DNA of 22,839 bases from positions 425,857 through 448,695 of the forward strand of contig BFEA01000774.1 of assembly GCA_003427395.1 (NCBI GenBank), read 5' to 3'. Below are positions 1-7,216 of this stretch, in pieces. This DNA is from Chara braunii. Its lineage: Eukaryota; Streptophyta; Charophyceae; Charales; Characeae. The notes beneath the pieces are model-generated. The model did no database searches and had not been told where the DNA came from. It saw only the letters and a program-made list of their open reading frames with translations. A program made the translations under genes and the position numbers. Position 1 is the stretch's first letter; every line of letters begins with the position of its first letter.

Positions 1-31
1 CCCCCCCCCCAAAAAAAAAAAAAAAAAAAAA
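1..31. repeat. Poly(C)/poly(A) run at window start
   Basis: Ten C followed by 21 A. It is low-complexity sequence at the very edge, probably where the assembly stopped. Bases 32-237 after it show no repeat or coding signal that I recognise. Confidence 0.9.
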
Positions 32-237
32 GTGATCTCTCTTCTGCATGCCCTTTGCCACTTGCCGGCCCTGTTCCACTTCATGTTTTGGCCAGGTGTG
101 TTCTCTTTTCTTTGTTTATAACTGGGAGCAGGGGAGTTCACGTTGTGAGGTGGTATATTTCATCCACCTGTCCATCTCCTGAGTCCTGACCTTTTGGCTG
201 GAAAGTTGATTATCAGCTGTTCTAGCTGTACAAGAGA

Positions 238-401
238 GGCGAGGTCCCACTAGCAAAGGGGATCGGATTGAATGCCTGCATCTGGACGTGTTTGTGCGAA
301 GGTGCAGACAATTGAGGTTGAACTGCTTTTCTGCATCTCTCCTGAAAACACATCCAAATTCAGGAGCTTAATCCAATCCTCGTTGCGAGTGGGACCTCGC
401 C
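238..401. mobile_element. Foldback MITE family C, copy C1
   Basis: Two arms of about 58 bases are inverted copies of each other. The left arm starts GCGAGGTCCCACTAGCAAA and the right arm ends GAGTGGGACCTCGCC, with about 45 bases between. The same palindrome recurs at 3742-4030, 7217-7388, 20431-20722 and 21010-21357, so it is a dispersed element rather than a chance hairpin. It has no coding capacity, which fits a non-autonomous DNA transposon. I could not define a target-site duplication, so the superfamily is unknown. In the left arm the TTAA seen in C2 and C5 has decayed to TGAA. Confidence 0.8.
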
Positions 402-1078
402 CCACAAACGAAGATTGTGGCGCACGCTAAATTAATATCCAACTGAAGCCTGCGATGCTTTGCAGGATAATTTAGAAAAAATTGAGCTTTTTGAGCATTT
501 GCGGTGAACATTGCAAACAGGTTCAGAATCTGAATATATATATATAGAATCTGAATATAATGAGCTAAAAGTTGGGAAAAAGAGGGCGGTGTCATGGTTT
601 TGGTTTTAGTTTGAAACTGCGTTTCAGTCACGATTCCAAGAATGTTGTGTGAAACTGAGGAAAATCGTGAATGTATACAACCCAGTTTTAGGGTCGGGTG
701 CGGATGTGTGCTGTATCCCAGGGATGCCAGGGCTGCATTTAAAACTGAAATGGTGACTGCATCCTAGCTACCCGCTAAAAGTTTCCTAGGACCTTCGTCA
801 TGATCCCTCCCGCCTCAATTTTATGAACAACCACGACTATGCGACACTCTTCCCAACTTTTTTTTGTTTTTGTTTGTTGTTTTTATTTTTCTCTCACCGC
901 ACATATCTTTTAACTGGCGTTCTGCCATGTCATGCATGGAACGTATCTTTCTTTTCAGAACCTGCCACTACTCCTAAGGCTAAGCATAGCTTTCTACCTC
1001 TCTTCGGTGAAGGGAGGTTACCTCTCTTGGTGGAGAGGGTCTGTTTGTTGTTTTAAAAACTCTTCCAATCCTTCTTTA
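402..1078. other. Unrecognised AT-rich stretch
   Basis: I see no gene, RNA or element that I can name. It contains a short (TA)n run near 533-546 flanked by a duplicated AGAATCTGAATATA. A segment at 962-985 resembles the 3' part of SINE-B (compare CCTACCACTACTCCTAAG at 1187) and could be a small SINE-B fragment. Short open frames here are interrupted and low in complexity. Confidence 0.5.
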
Positions 1079-1614
1079 GTTCTCTTTTTCTTTTTTTCTT
1101 TTTTCTTTTTTTTCTTTTTTTTTTTCTTTTTTTTTTTAACTACACTATGTTCTTCTCTCAAATTCTTTTTTCGCCTTTCACTANCTTCCTACCACTACTC
1201 CTAAGACTATATAGAGGGGACCCCTGCAAGCATAGGGCCTCGCAAACGAGGTAATTCATGTTGCCCCCCGCCCCAACAGCGGTAGTCAGAGATGGGGTGG
1301 GGCCGCCGGTGGGGGTCCGGCTAACGCAAGGACCAAGCATTTTGCCAGTATCTGCGCCTCCCTTTCTCATCGTCCCCCACCCCTCATCGAGTAGCAGCAG
1401 AGGCTATGGCCAACACTCTCCCACACACCGCACACAACCCACTCGCGCTCACACTCACACCCGTGTTGGTCATAGACCCCGCAAATACGGATCAGGGGTA
1501 TCCAGAGGACTATCACAGTCCATTGGCACTTAAGTGTGCCGCAGGCGGCCATGGGGCTTGAACCCACAACCTCCTGAATGCCACTTGCATGCCTAACCAA
1601 CTGAGCTAGGCCGC
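1079..1614 (-). mobile_element. tRNA-derived SINE family B, copy B1 (longest copy)
   Basis: Read on the minus strand, it begins with a tRNA-like head: an A-box-like TAGCTCAGTTGG (1597-1608) and a B-box-like GGTTCAAGCC (1555-1564). The acceptor-like AGCGGCC pairs with GGCCGCC after the T arm at 6 of 7 positions, but the D and anticodon arms do not fold cleanly. A unique body of about 400 bases follows, ending in GAGAGAAGAACATAG. An A-rich tail then appears as the T-rich run at about 1080-1138 on the plus strand. The body matches B2 (13846-14115) and B3 (14695-14892). It would be transcribed by RNA polymerase III from its internal boxes and moved by a LINE. An N lies at 1184. Confidence 0.78.
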
Positions 1615-1683
1615 TGGATCTTTTTCTTTTTTTCTAAGTGGTCCACGGTTAAACTTTTTTATTATTGTTTTTGAAATATTAGA

Positions 1684-1915
1684 AAAGCTAATTCGTTAAG
1701 CCCAACCAATTCAATTACCTGTCGAATCTATTGTCATTATAGTATTACGGGGAGCCCCGTAGCAGCCACATCCGTGCTCAAGCCTCCAACGAGGGAACAT
1801 GCGGGAGCTGCACCCACCAGCAGGTGGGCGATACAGGCCAGGGGTCAGCCGGTCGCATCAGGACCGAGCTTAGCTTCTTCGATGGGCCAGTCAGTGTGCC
1901 TCTGGAGCCTCCGTA
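1684..1915 (-). mobile_element. tRNA-derived SINE family A, copy A2, 5'-truncated
   Basis: This is the reverse complement of the 3' half of the full-length copy at 19950-20406. The two align through the region with CACCTGCTGGTGGGTGCAGC, through GTAATACTATAATGACAAT, and on into a shared tail GTAATTGAATTGGTTGGGCT. A2 lacks about 28 bases that A1 has just before that tail. The tRNA head is missing, as expected from incomplete reverse transcription. The matching tail in both copies shows that it belongs to the element and is not flank. Confidence 0.8.
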
Positions 1916-1970
1916 ATTTGTAGGAGAGGCTCAATCGGGTTCTCAACTTGGCTGTCTATATGTACTTAGC

Positions 1971-2066
1971 GTCCTTGGGGACATCCATTAGAATTGGAAA
2001 GATACAGAGAAGATTACCATGCCCCCTGCACAAGGATGACACACATAAATCGAGAAATGGTCCAAA
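1971..2066 (+). pseudogene. U6 snRNA retropseudogene, copy 1 (near full length)
   Basis: U6 is the catalytic RNA of the spliceosome. The copy starts GTCCTTGGGGACATCC, the plant-type 5' stem, and runs through ATTGGAAAGATACAGAGAAG with an intact ACAGAGA box to the 3' end AAATGGTCCAAA. It is about 96 nt, against roughly 102 for plant U6. The AGC triad of AGCATGG, needed for catalysis, reads ACCATGC here. There is no upstream sequence element, no TATA at the plant U6 spacing, and no T-run terminator. Instead an A-rich stretch of about 60 bases follows directly. These points indicate a reverse-transcribed pseudogene. Confidence 0.85.
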
Positions 2067-2300
2067 TGAAAAAAGAAGAAGAAAAAGAAAAAAAGAATTA
2101 TTTTAACCTTTTATTAAAAAAAAAGAAGAGTGTGTTGGCCTTGGACACTACTGCTTTTGATCGGGGGTGGGGGACGTTGCAAGCGAGGCCGCTCTTAGAC
2201 ACCTGAGGGATGTTGCAGATGACTCCTGGCCGTCGAGTAACTTTTCACTTTTGACCCCTGAAGTCGGACTCGGAATTGGAGACAACCCTGGGGATTTTAA

Positions 2301-2575
2301 ACCACCAGAACCTGGCCCAGCTATCGGCCGTGGGAAAAAAAAGCGTAGAAAAGTTTCTAGTCGGATGAGTTTGGGCGCTCTCCTGTAGTAGCCCGGACGT
2401 TTCCTAAACCACGGTTTGTTTACGGGCACTACTTTAGGAAGTACTTGGCCCAGCTATCGGCCGCGGAAAAAAATATATTACAAATGTTTCTAGTCGGATG
2501 AATTTGGGCGCTCCTGTAGTGGCCCAGACGTTTCCTAAAACCGCGGCTTGTTTACGGGCTCCAGGAAGTACTGGT
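2301..2575. mobile_element. Fused tandem dimer of TTAA MITE family D
   Basis: TTAA (2297-2300) precedes ACCACCAGAACCTGGCCC, the family D end. The unit holds TTTCTAGTCGGATGA and ends GGAAGTACT. Instead of finishing with GGTTTAA it runs straight into TGGCCCAGCTATCGGCC, the start of a second unit that again holds TCTAGTCGGATGAATTTGGG and ends GGAAGTACTGGTT. The two units therefore share one palindromic AGTACT. The element at 14420-14542 is a single unit of the same subtype in the opposite direction and shows what a monomer looks like. Both units are non-coding. Confidence 0.75.
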
Positions 2576-2658
2576 TGAGCTACTCACTAGGATGTATTCA
2601 TTCCTGCATTTTCTCTGGTTGAGCTACTCACTAGGATGTATTCATTCCTGCATTTTCT
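2571..2658. repeat. Perfect 44-bp tandem duplication
   Basis: Positions 2571-2614 and 2615-2658 are identical copies starting CTGGTTGAGCTACTCACTAG. The first begins at the right end of the family D dimer. Absence of any mismatch suggests a recent event or an assembly artefact. Confidence 0.9.
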
Positions 2659-2659
2659 C

Positions 2660-2716
2660 ACGGACGCAGGATCCAATTTCCAGCAGGTGTTGCTGGAGCC
2701 TTCTCCCTGGGAGTGC
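2660..2716 (+). mobile_element. SINE-G fragment (plus orientation)
   Basis: It contains TTTCCAGCAGGTGTTGCTGG, matching the sense strand of SINE-G1 (GGTTTCCAGCAGGTGCTG, found on the minus strand at about 2983-3000). Only some 40-55 bases align, so this is a short remnant. Confidence 0.5.
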
Positions 2717-2751
2717 TCTTATCACCATCAGCAACACCCCATGCGCACTTG

Positions 2752-2804
2752 TTTAAGGGGGGGGGAGGGGAGGATGTACTTAAGGGGGGGGGAGGGGAAG
2801 GATG
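2752..2804. repeat. G-rich imperfect tandem repeat
   Basis: Two units of roughly 28 bases, each TTAAGGGGGGGGGAGGGG followed by a version of AGGATGTACT. The runs of G could form a quadruplex but are equally a simple-repeat expansion. Confidence 0.7.
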
Positions 2805-2876
2805 TACTCGCACTAAGTTATTGCAGGCTGTAGTCGCACGAAGTTCCTGGCAAGGGATCAAGGGACTTGCTGCACC
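2805..2876. repeat. 72-bp direct repeat J, copy 1
   Basis: Starts TACTCGCACTAAGTTA and ends CTGCACC. About 90 percent identical by eye to 3315-3386, and the two lie on either side of SINE-G1. It is non-coding and its origin is unknown. Confidence 0.75.
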
Positions 2877-3120
2877 TTTTTTTTTTTTTTTTTTTTTTTT
2901 TGAAAAACAACCCGGGTAATGCTAGCGGTACTGGTTTCTGCAGACACCGCTAGCACTCCGGGGAGGCTCCGTCTATTGGTCGGGAGCAGCACCTGCTGGA
3001 AACCGGGTCCAGCGTCCCTGACAATCGGAGAATAAGCATAAGGAATCATGAGGTAGCTTGCTGGAAACCGGGTCCAGCGTCCCATTGCAAAGTGTGCTAA
3101 CTGATCTGCTCTACCCAAAC
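2877..3120 (-). mobile_element. tRNA-like SINE family G, copy G1, with poly(A) tail
   Basis: On the minus strand the head contains TCAGTTAGCACA (A-box-like) and CCGGTTTCCAGC (B-box-like). Then come GCAGGTGCTGCTCCCGACCA, a 9-bp hairpin (GCTAGCGGT pairing with ACCGCTAGC) and finally poly(A), seen as 25 T at 2877-2901. The B-box segment is duplicated: 25 bases at 2994-3018 recur at 3059-3083. The 3' half matches 15276-15330 and 16845-16975, and the latter also ends in a long poly(A). The A-box is degenerate, so the tRNA origin is less certain than for SINE-A and SINE-B. Confidence 0.6.
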
Positions 3121-3237
3121 CCAAGGACGTGAGTTGGAACCCAGCAGGACCACTGGGGGGCACCAGTGAATCTCTGTCTGATCCCAGCCCGCCGTTCGGC
3201 TGAAAACTACCACACTACCACACTACCACATTATCCC

Positions 3238-3314
3238 TAGTATGTCTAAATGCTAGCATTATGAATGTATTGGGAGCATTGCCCTGTCCAAATGCATTCA
3301 GAATGTTGGCGATT
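3238..3314. repeat. Foldback repeat I, copy 1
   Basis: An imperfect palindrome of about 75 bases: AATGCTAGCATTATGAATG near the left end is an inverted match to CATTCAGAATGTTGGCGATT at the right. The sequence between 3121 and 3237 holds nothing recognised apart from a short CACACTACCA repeat. Confidence 0.6.
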
Positions 3315-3386
3315 TACTCGCACTGAGTTACTGCAGGCTGTAGTCGCACGAAGTTCCTGGCACAGGATCGAGGGACTCGCTGCACC
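3315..3386. repeat. 72-bp direct repeat J, copy 2
   Basis: Matches 2805-2876 over its whole length. It directly joins the right end of foldback I copy 1 to the left end of foldback I copy 2. Confidence 0.75.
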
Positions 3387-3684
3387 ACTCGCCAAATGCT
3401 AGCATTTTGAATGTATTGGGAGCATTGCCCTGTCCAAATGCATTAATCTTTTGAAAACGAGTGGATGGTCCACTTAAACAACACAATCCGAGTGTACGAT
3501 CTTCAAAATCATTTTGAAACAAACGATCCATATTGGGAAGAAATGAGAATAAAATACACATCGAAATTCATCCTAAATTAAAATGAAATAATAAATTTGT
3601 AGAAAAGCCTATCAGCAAAGGAGTGACTGCGATGTAACAACAAAAACAACAAAAATGCTGTGACAACTCAGAATGTTGGCGATT
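3387..3684. repeat. Foldback repeat I, copy 2, split by a 220-bp insertion
   Basis: The left part (to about 3446) ends CCAAATGCATT. The right part resumes at about 3668 with CAGAATGTTGGCGATT. In copy 1 these two strings are adjacent. The intervening sequence of about 220 bases is AT-rich, has no visible terminal repeats and no clear target duplication, and shows no coding signal. Confidence 0.55.
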
Positions 3685-3741
3685 AGTAAGCAGCTTCAAG
3701 GCACAGCAAGCGAAATTAAGCAGGGGGGCAGAGACTCGCCA

Positions 3742-4030
3742 GGGGCGCGGTCCCACTACAGTCTTCACCCGAATAGACGGCCCGGTCTTTATCACTACAT
3801 CTGGACTGTAGGTGACCCAAATACAGCTATTATTGGCTATATGTATATTAACCAGGTGTTCTGTTGGGGTGAAGACGGTAGCAAAGAGGATTGGATTAAG
3901 TGCATGAAGCTGGATGTGTTTTACGCAGAGATGCAGAAGAGCAGATTAGTTCCTGTTTTCTGCACCTCCCCACAAACACAGCCAGATTCAGGCATTAAAT
4001 CCATCCCTCTTGCTACAGGTACCTGGCCCC
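3742..4030. mobile_element. Foldback MITE family C, copy C2, host of an F insertion
   Basis: The left end GGGGCGCGGTCCCACTA is followed, after the F1 element, by GCAAAGAGGATTGGATTAA. The inverted right arm ends CTACAGGTACCTGGCCCC. Removing F1 and one TA restores CCCACTAGCAAAG exactly as in C1. The arms have diverged from each other more than in C1 or C3, suggesting an older copy. Confidence 0.78.
3759..3878. mobile_element. TA-flanked MITE family F, copy F1, nested in C2
   Basis: 120 bp with inverted ends: left CAGTCTTCACCCGAATAG, right GGGGTGAAGACGG. TA occurs on both sides (3757-3758 and 3879-3880), and the host repeat has a single TA there. TA duplication and short C-starting ends fit a non-autonomous Tc1/mariner-type element. 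There is no coding capacity. Confidence 0.8.
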
Positions 4031-4686
4031 AGCAGGGACTGCTGTGTGACCTTTTTCAGGCTTATTTAGTGCATTCTACAATTTTTAAAAATGCCCTTTC
4101 TCCCTAGGCTGTTTTCCGAGGCGCCCGGGCACCCAACTTGTGCCCGGGTACACGCCCGGGTGCCTGGCCGGGCATGACCACGAGGCAGGGTTCGGGCAGC
4201 CCCAACGCAAAAAAAAAAAAAAAAAGGAAAGTCAAAAAATTCCGGGAAAAAGGAAATGTTGTGTAGAATCGCAATATAAACAAGTGTTGGCTGAGGGCCA
4301 CATCAGAATTCCTCACAGAACTGAAGATAAAAAAGAAAATAACCAGATCACACTAAGGCACCCCCCTTTAAACCCCTTTAGCCACTTTAAAACCACCCCC
4401 ATTCCCCCCCTCTTGACAGCCAACACTCGAAAAAGAAGAAGATTATTATCTGGGCTACCAACCGGCCCGCCCGGGTCACCTTGTTTGACCGGGCAGCGGG
4501 GCCGTGCAAGGACCACGGGAAGGGCCCAGAAAAAAAGAAAAAAAAGATTCGAAAAATTGATAAAATCCCAAAAAAAAACTATGTGATGCAGAAAAATAAA
4601 CTGAATAACTTTTGCCTCAGGGGCCTGGACCCATTAGCTAGGGATTCTACCACTACATTCAGGATTTTGGTCACTTGTGGCCTCGA
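4031..4686. other. Unrecognised stretch with GC-rich CCCGGG palindromes
   Basis: GC-rich hairpin-prone segments at 4116-4200 (repeated GCCCGGG/CCCGGGT) and 4463-4530 flank an A-rich, pyrimidine-poor interval. A related CCCGGG-rich segment lies at 5858-5902. They may be the ends of an unidentified element, but I could not align them convincingly as inverted repeats. Open frames here are broken by A-runs and match no family I know. Confidence 0.35.
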
Positions 4687-4746
4687 GTGACGGAGTACGG
4701 CCGTCGAATACATCCGGTGACGCAGTACGGCCGTCGAATACATCCG
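4687..4746. repeat. 30-bp tandem duplication
   Basis: Two units (4687-4716 and 4717-4746), each GTGACG(G/C)AGTACGGCC followed by GTCGAATACATCCG, differing at one base. The following stretch to about 5454 holds nothing that I recognise. Confidence 0.9.
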
Positions 4747-5454
4747 ATCTCGACCGCCTGGTAGTTTCGGAGCGGGGACTGTAAAGATGCCCACCTCCGT
4801 CCAATGAGATGCGTCGAAAAACAAAGAAAAACAAATTTGGACATCATAGCTCGTGGCTTTGCGTGGGCGGGAAGTCTGGATTTTATGGGCTCGAAAGGGG
4901 GGGGGGGGTGATTTCCAGACTTTGTTTTTTTTTTTTTTGGCTTTGAGAAATAGAACTTGAAATGTGAAATTCAAATATTGTGGTGGATCTGACAGGAACG
5001 CCTCCGCGTCTGTCGGATGGCCTGTTAGAGGCATCATGAGATACATGGTGATACATGGTGATGAATGTATCCCCATACCCGTAACTTGTTCATCCTCATG
5101 GCTGTGTTCGTGAACACATTTTATTGCCACGGTACATCACTATGAATTTGGGTGCACAGCTGTTGTTCTCTGTTTTATGTGCCATTTCAATTCATTTTAA
5201 ATCAGAAAACGATCCATTCATGCAAAAAAAATCACTTTTGTCTTTTCCAAAAAAACATAAAATTGTGTCACACATCGGACAATACTTCGCTAGAGGGTCC
5301 AGGTCCCAGGGCCACATCGAAATTCTCTACAATTGTAAGAAAAAAATGCAAATAATATAATATTTTTTATTTTTATTTTTCTGAGTATGCGTGGCTGGGC
5401 AATTGGCTCCGGGCCACTCTAGTAGCCTAGAATCTAGATTATTATTAATTTTGG

Positions 5455-5850
5455 GGAAAACTTTTGAAATGCCAACTTCGATTTATTTGTGGTGTGCCCG
5501 TGTGCCCCTCCGACAGCCGACTTACCCGGTTGTGCCCATGGGGCCTCTGAAGTTTCCTGCAGGCCCCTGTCAGTGAGGGGTCTAACTTTCCAGCATGCCC
5601 CTGTCGCCGTTATGAGACTCGCGTCTGTTCCACTGGCCCTGGGAGGGGAGCTACCGGGGCATACTGGAGATTTGGAGCCGGTACCGGTAGGGGCATATTG
5701 AACACATTTCAGGCCCAAACAACGCCAGGGGTTTTACGGAAATTTCAGTAGTTTTCAGAGGGGGACGACAGGGTAGTAGGCTGTCAGAGGGGCGTAGCGC
5801 AAATAAATGGAAGTCGGCGGGGCATTTCGAAAATCTTCCCTTGCTTTTTT
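5455..5850. repeat. Large imperfect foldback K
   Basis: The left arm (about 5455-5580) and right arm (about 5740-5850) are inverted copies. Paired landmarks are TTTTGAAATGCC / GGCATTTCGAAAA, GATTTATTTGTGGTG / inverted CGCAAATAAATGGAAG, CCCCTCCGACAGCC / GGCTGTCAGAGGGG and CCTCTGAAG / inverted TTTTCAGAGG. Identity is about 70-75 percent by eye over some 100 bases. The size and arm length resemble MULE-type or foldback elements, but only one copy is present, so mobility is inferred. Confidence 0.5.
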
Positions 5851-6332
5851 CTTCCAGTGCCCAGGTACCCCGGGCGTCATGCCCGGGTGACCGCCCGGTC
5901 ATGGAAATCTTCCTAGCTTTTTGTTGGCCATCTGTGGGAATATCTTAAGGCTGTTTAAGAAAAAAAAATCACAAAAAATCTCAAGGCTGTCATAAGCCTT
6001 GTGCAGTTATTGTCCTCCCCTCCCCCCCCAAAAAAAAAAAAAGTAAAAAAAAAAAAGTCCTGACATGTCAGCATATCTGTGCTGACACTTTGAGCATCCT
6101 GAAACTGGCTACTGTCTTCCCCCGAACACAGCACACCACTCGTCATGAGTGTACAGGACCACAAAGATAGCTGGTATACATTCAGAAAAAATGGAGGTGG
6201 AGGTGCATTGCATTCGGGGGGGTTCCTTGCCATTATTACTGATGTCCTTTTTCTTTTTTTTTTAACTGGCGTACTAACTGCGCAATACAATTATTCTTTG
6301 GGCTGTTGCTGGACCTGCTTTCTCGTACACTG
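5851..6332. other. Unrecognised stretch with A-rich runs
   Basis: Contains a CCCGGG-rich segment (5858-5902) and A-runs near 6000-6058. GTCCTGACATGTCAGC (6057-6072) recurs inverted near 7787-7802. Nothing coding was recognised. Confidence 0.4.
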
Positions 6333-6360
6333 CTGTCTTCACCCAAATACACCGCCCGGT

Positions 6361-6608
6361 GATTATAGCTGCATCTAGTCTGAAAATTACCCCGATGATT
6401 ATAGCTGCAACTAGTCTGAAAGTTACCCCGGTGATTATAGCTGCATCTAGTCTGAAAGTTACCCCGGTGATTATAGCTGCATCTAGTCTGAAAGTTACCC
6501 CGGTGNAAAGTTACCCCGGTGATTATAGCTGCATCTAGTCTGAAAGTTACCTCGGTGATTATAGCTGCATCTAGTCTGAAAGTTACCCCGGTGATTATAG
6601 CCGCATCT
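6361..6608. repeat. 36-bp tandem array inside F2
   Basis: About seven units of GATTATAGCTGCATCTAGTC plus TGAAAGTTACCCCGGT. Full units start at 6361, 6397, 6433, 6469, 6521 and 6557, and the last is interrupted by F3. The unit is F subterminal sequence. The single N at 6506 sits at a broken unit (6505-6520), so the copy number in the assembly is not reliable. There are no unique spacers, so this is not CRISPR. Confidence 0.9.
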
Positions 6609-6609
6609 A

Positions 6610-6714
6610 CCGTGTTCACCCGAATAAAACGCCCGGTAATTATCGCTGCATCTGGACTGAAAGTTATGCCAAATGCAGCTATAATAACCGGGCGTTCTAT
6701 TCGGGTGAAGACGG
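6610..6714. mobile_element. MITE family F, copy F3, nested in the F2 array
   Basis: 105 bp with inverted ends of roughly 45 bases: CCGTGTTCACCCGAATAA on the left, TTCGGGTGAAGACGG on the right. TA occurs at 6608-6609 and 6715-6716. Removing the element and one TA joins GCATCTA to GTCTGAAAGTTAC, restoring the tandem unit. It is the least decayed F copy and the best model for the family. Confidence 0.85.
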
Positions 6715-6842
6715 TAGTCTGAAAGTTACTCCAAAACTGACTGGGTGATCCATTGGGAGGGTGAAGAAGATGGTAAGGTTGTGAGTGTGACAGCTGGTTT
6801 GACCAAGCTCTTGGGCCTGAAGCACTACCGCCGGCACCTGCA

Positions 6843-6931
6843 TAGAACGCCCTGTGATTATAGCTGTATTTGGGCAACTTTCAGTCTAGATACAGTGATA
6901 ATGACCAGCCCTTCTATTTGGGTGAAGATGC
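6843..6931. mobile_element. MITE family F, copy F4, left end truncated
   Basis: Begins at the internal TAGAACGCCCTGTGATTATA and ends TATTTGGGTGAAGATGC before TA (6932-6933). The outer 15 or so bases of the left end are missing. Confidence 0.65.
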
Positions 6932-7084
6932 TAGGAGTGGAGCGGAGAGCGCTTACGCATCAAGGGCAGAGCCTTGAGACGCGAAGAAGACAAGTGCAGT
7001 GCATTGCACAACGCTCAGCAGCCAAGCTGGCTGATCCAAGGCACGAGCATCACCCAAAGTCTTGAACGCATCGATTCCCGTCTT

Positions 7085-7160
7085 CAGCCAGGGAAGAAGA
7101 GAAAGAGAAATAGAAGGAAAAGGAGAGAAAGAAGAGAGAAGAAAAGAAGAGAGCATGATG
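7085..7160. repeat. Purine-rich tract
   Basis: About 75 bases almost entirely G and A with an irregular GAAGAGAAAGAGAAAT-type pattern. Polypurine sequence without other signals. Short charged open frames across it are a by-product. Confidence 0.7.
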
Positions 7161-7216
7161 ACACCAAGAATCAGGCACGAGCTCTTCTTCGAAAGAGACA
7201 CAATGAAGAGCCCTCG

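Larger units (their letters stand above)
6333..6773. mobile_element. MITE family F, copy F2, expanded and carrying a nested F
   Basis: The left end CTGTCTTCACCCAAATA matches F1. A degenerate right end, GGGAGGGTGAAGAAGATGG, precedes TA at 6774-6775. Between them lie a 36-bp tandem array (6361-6608) and a complete second F element (6610-6714). Without these the element would be near the usual size of about 110-120 bp. Confidence 0.65.

Noticed and set aside
1548-1614. tRNA gene on the minus strand
   Set aside because: A- and B-boxes and an acceptor-like stem are present, but the D and anticodon arms do not fold properly. The sequence continues into a repeated SINE body without a T-run terminator.
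1971-2066. Functional U6 snRNA gene
   Set aside because: The AGC triad is changed, there is no USE or properly spaced TATA, and an A-rich stretch follows instead of a T-run.
3673-4107. 144-codon plus-strand open frame
   Set aside because: It lies across C2 and F1, both inverted-repeat elements, and has no recognised motif.
4579-5130. 183-codon minus-strand open frame
   Set aside because: Crosses a 30-bp tandem duplication (giving repeated RMYSTAVLRH) and poly(A)/poly(G) runs, with no family resemblance.
6361-6608. Regular 36-bp repeats resembling a CRISPR array
   Set aside because: Units are contiguous with no unique spacers, derive from MITE F sequence, and the DNA is eukaryotic.
6236-6877. 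213-codon minus-strand frame with repeated NHRGNFQTRCSY
   Set aside because: It is the translation of the 36-bp array in MITE F2, interrupted by an N. A repeat protein is not supported.
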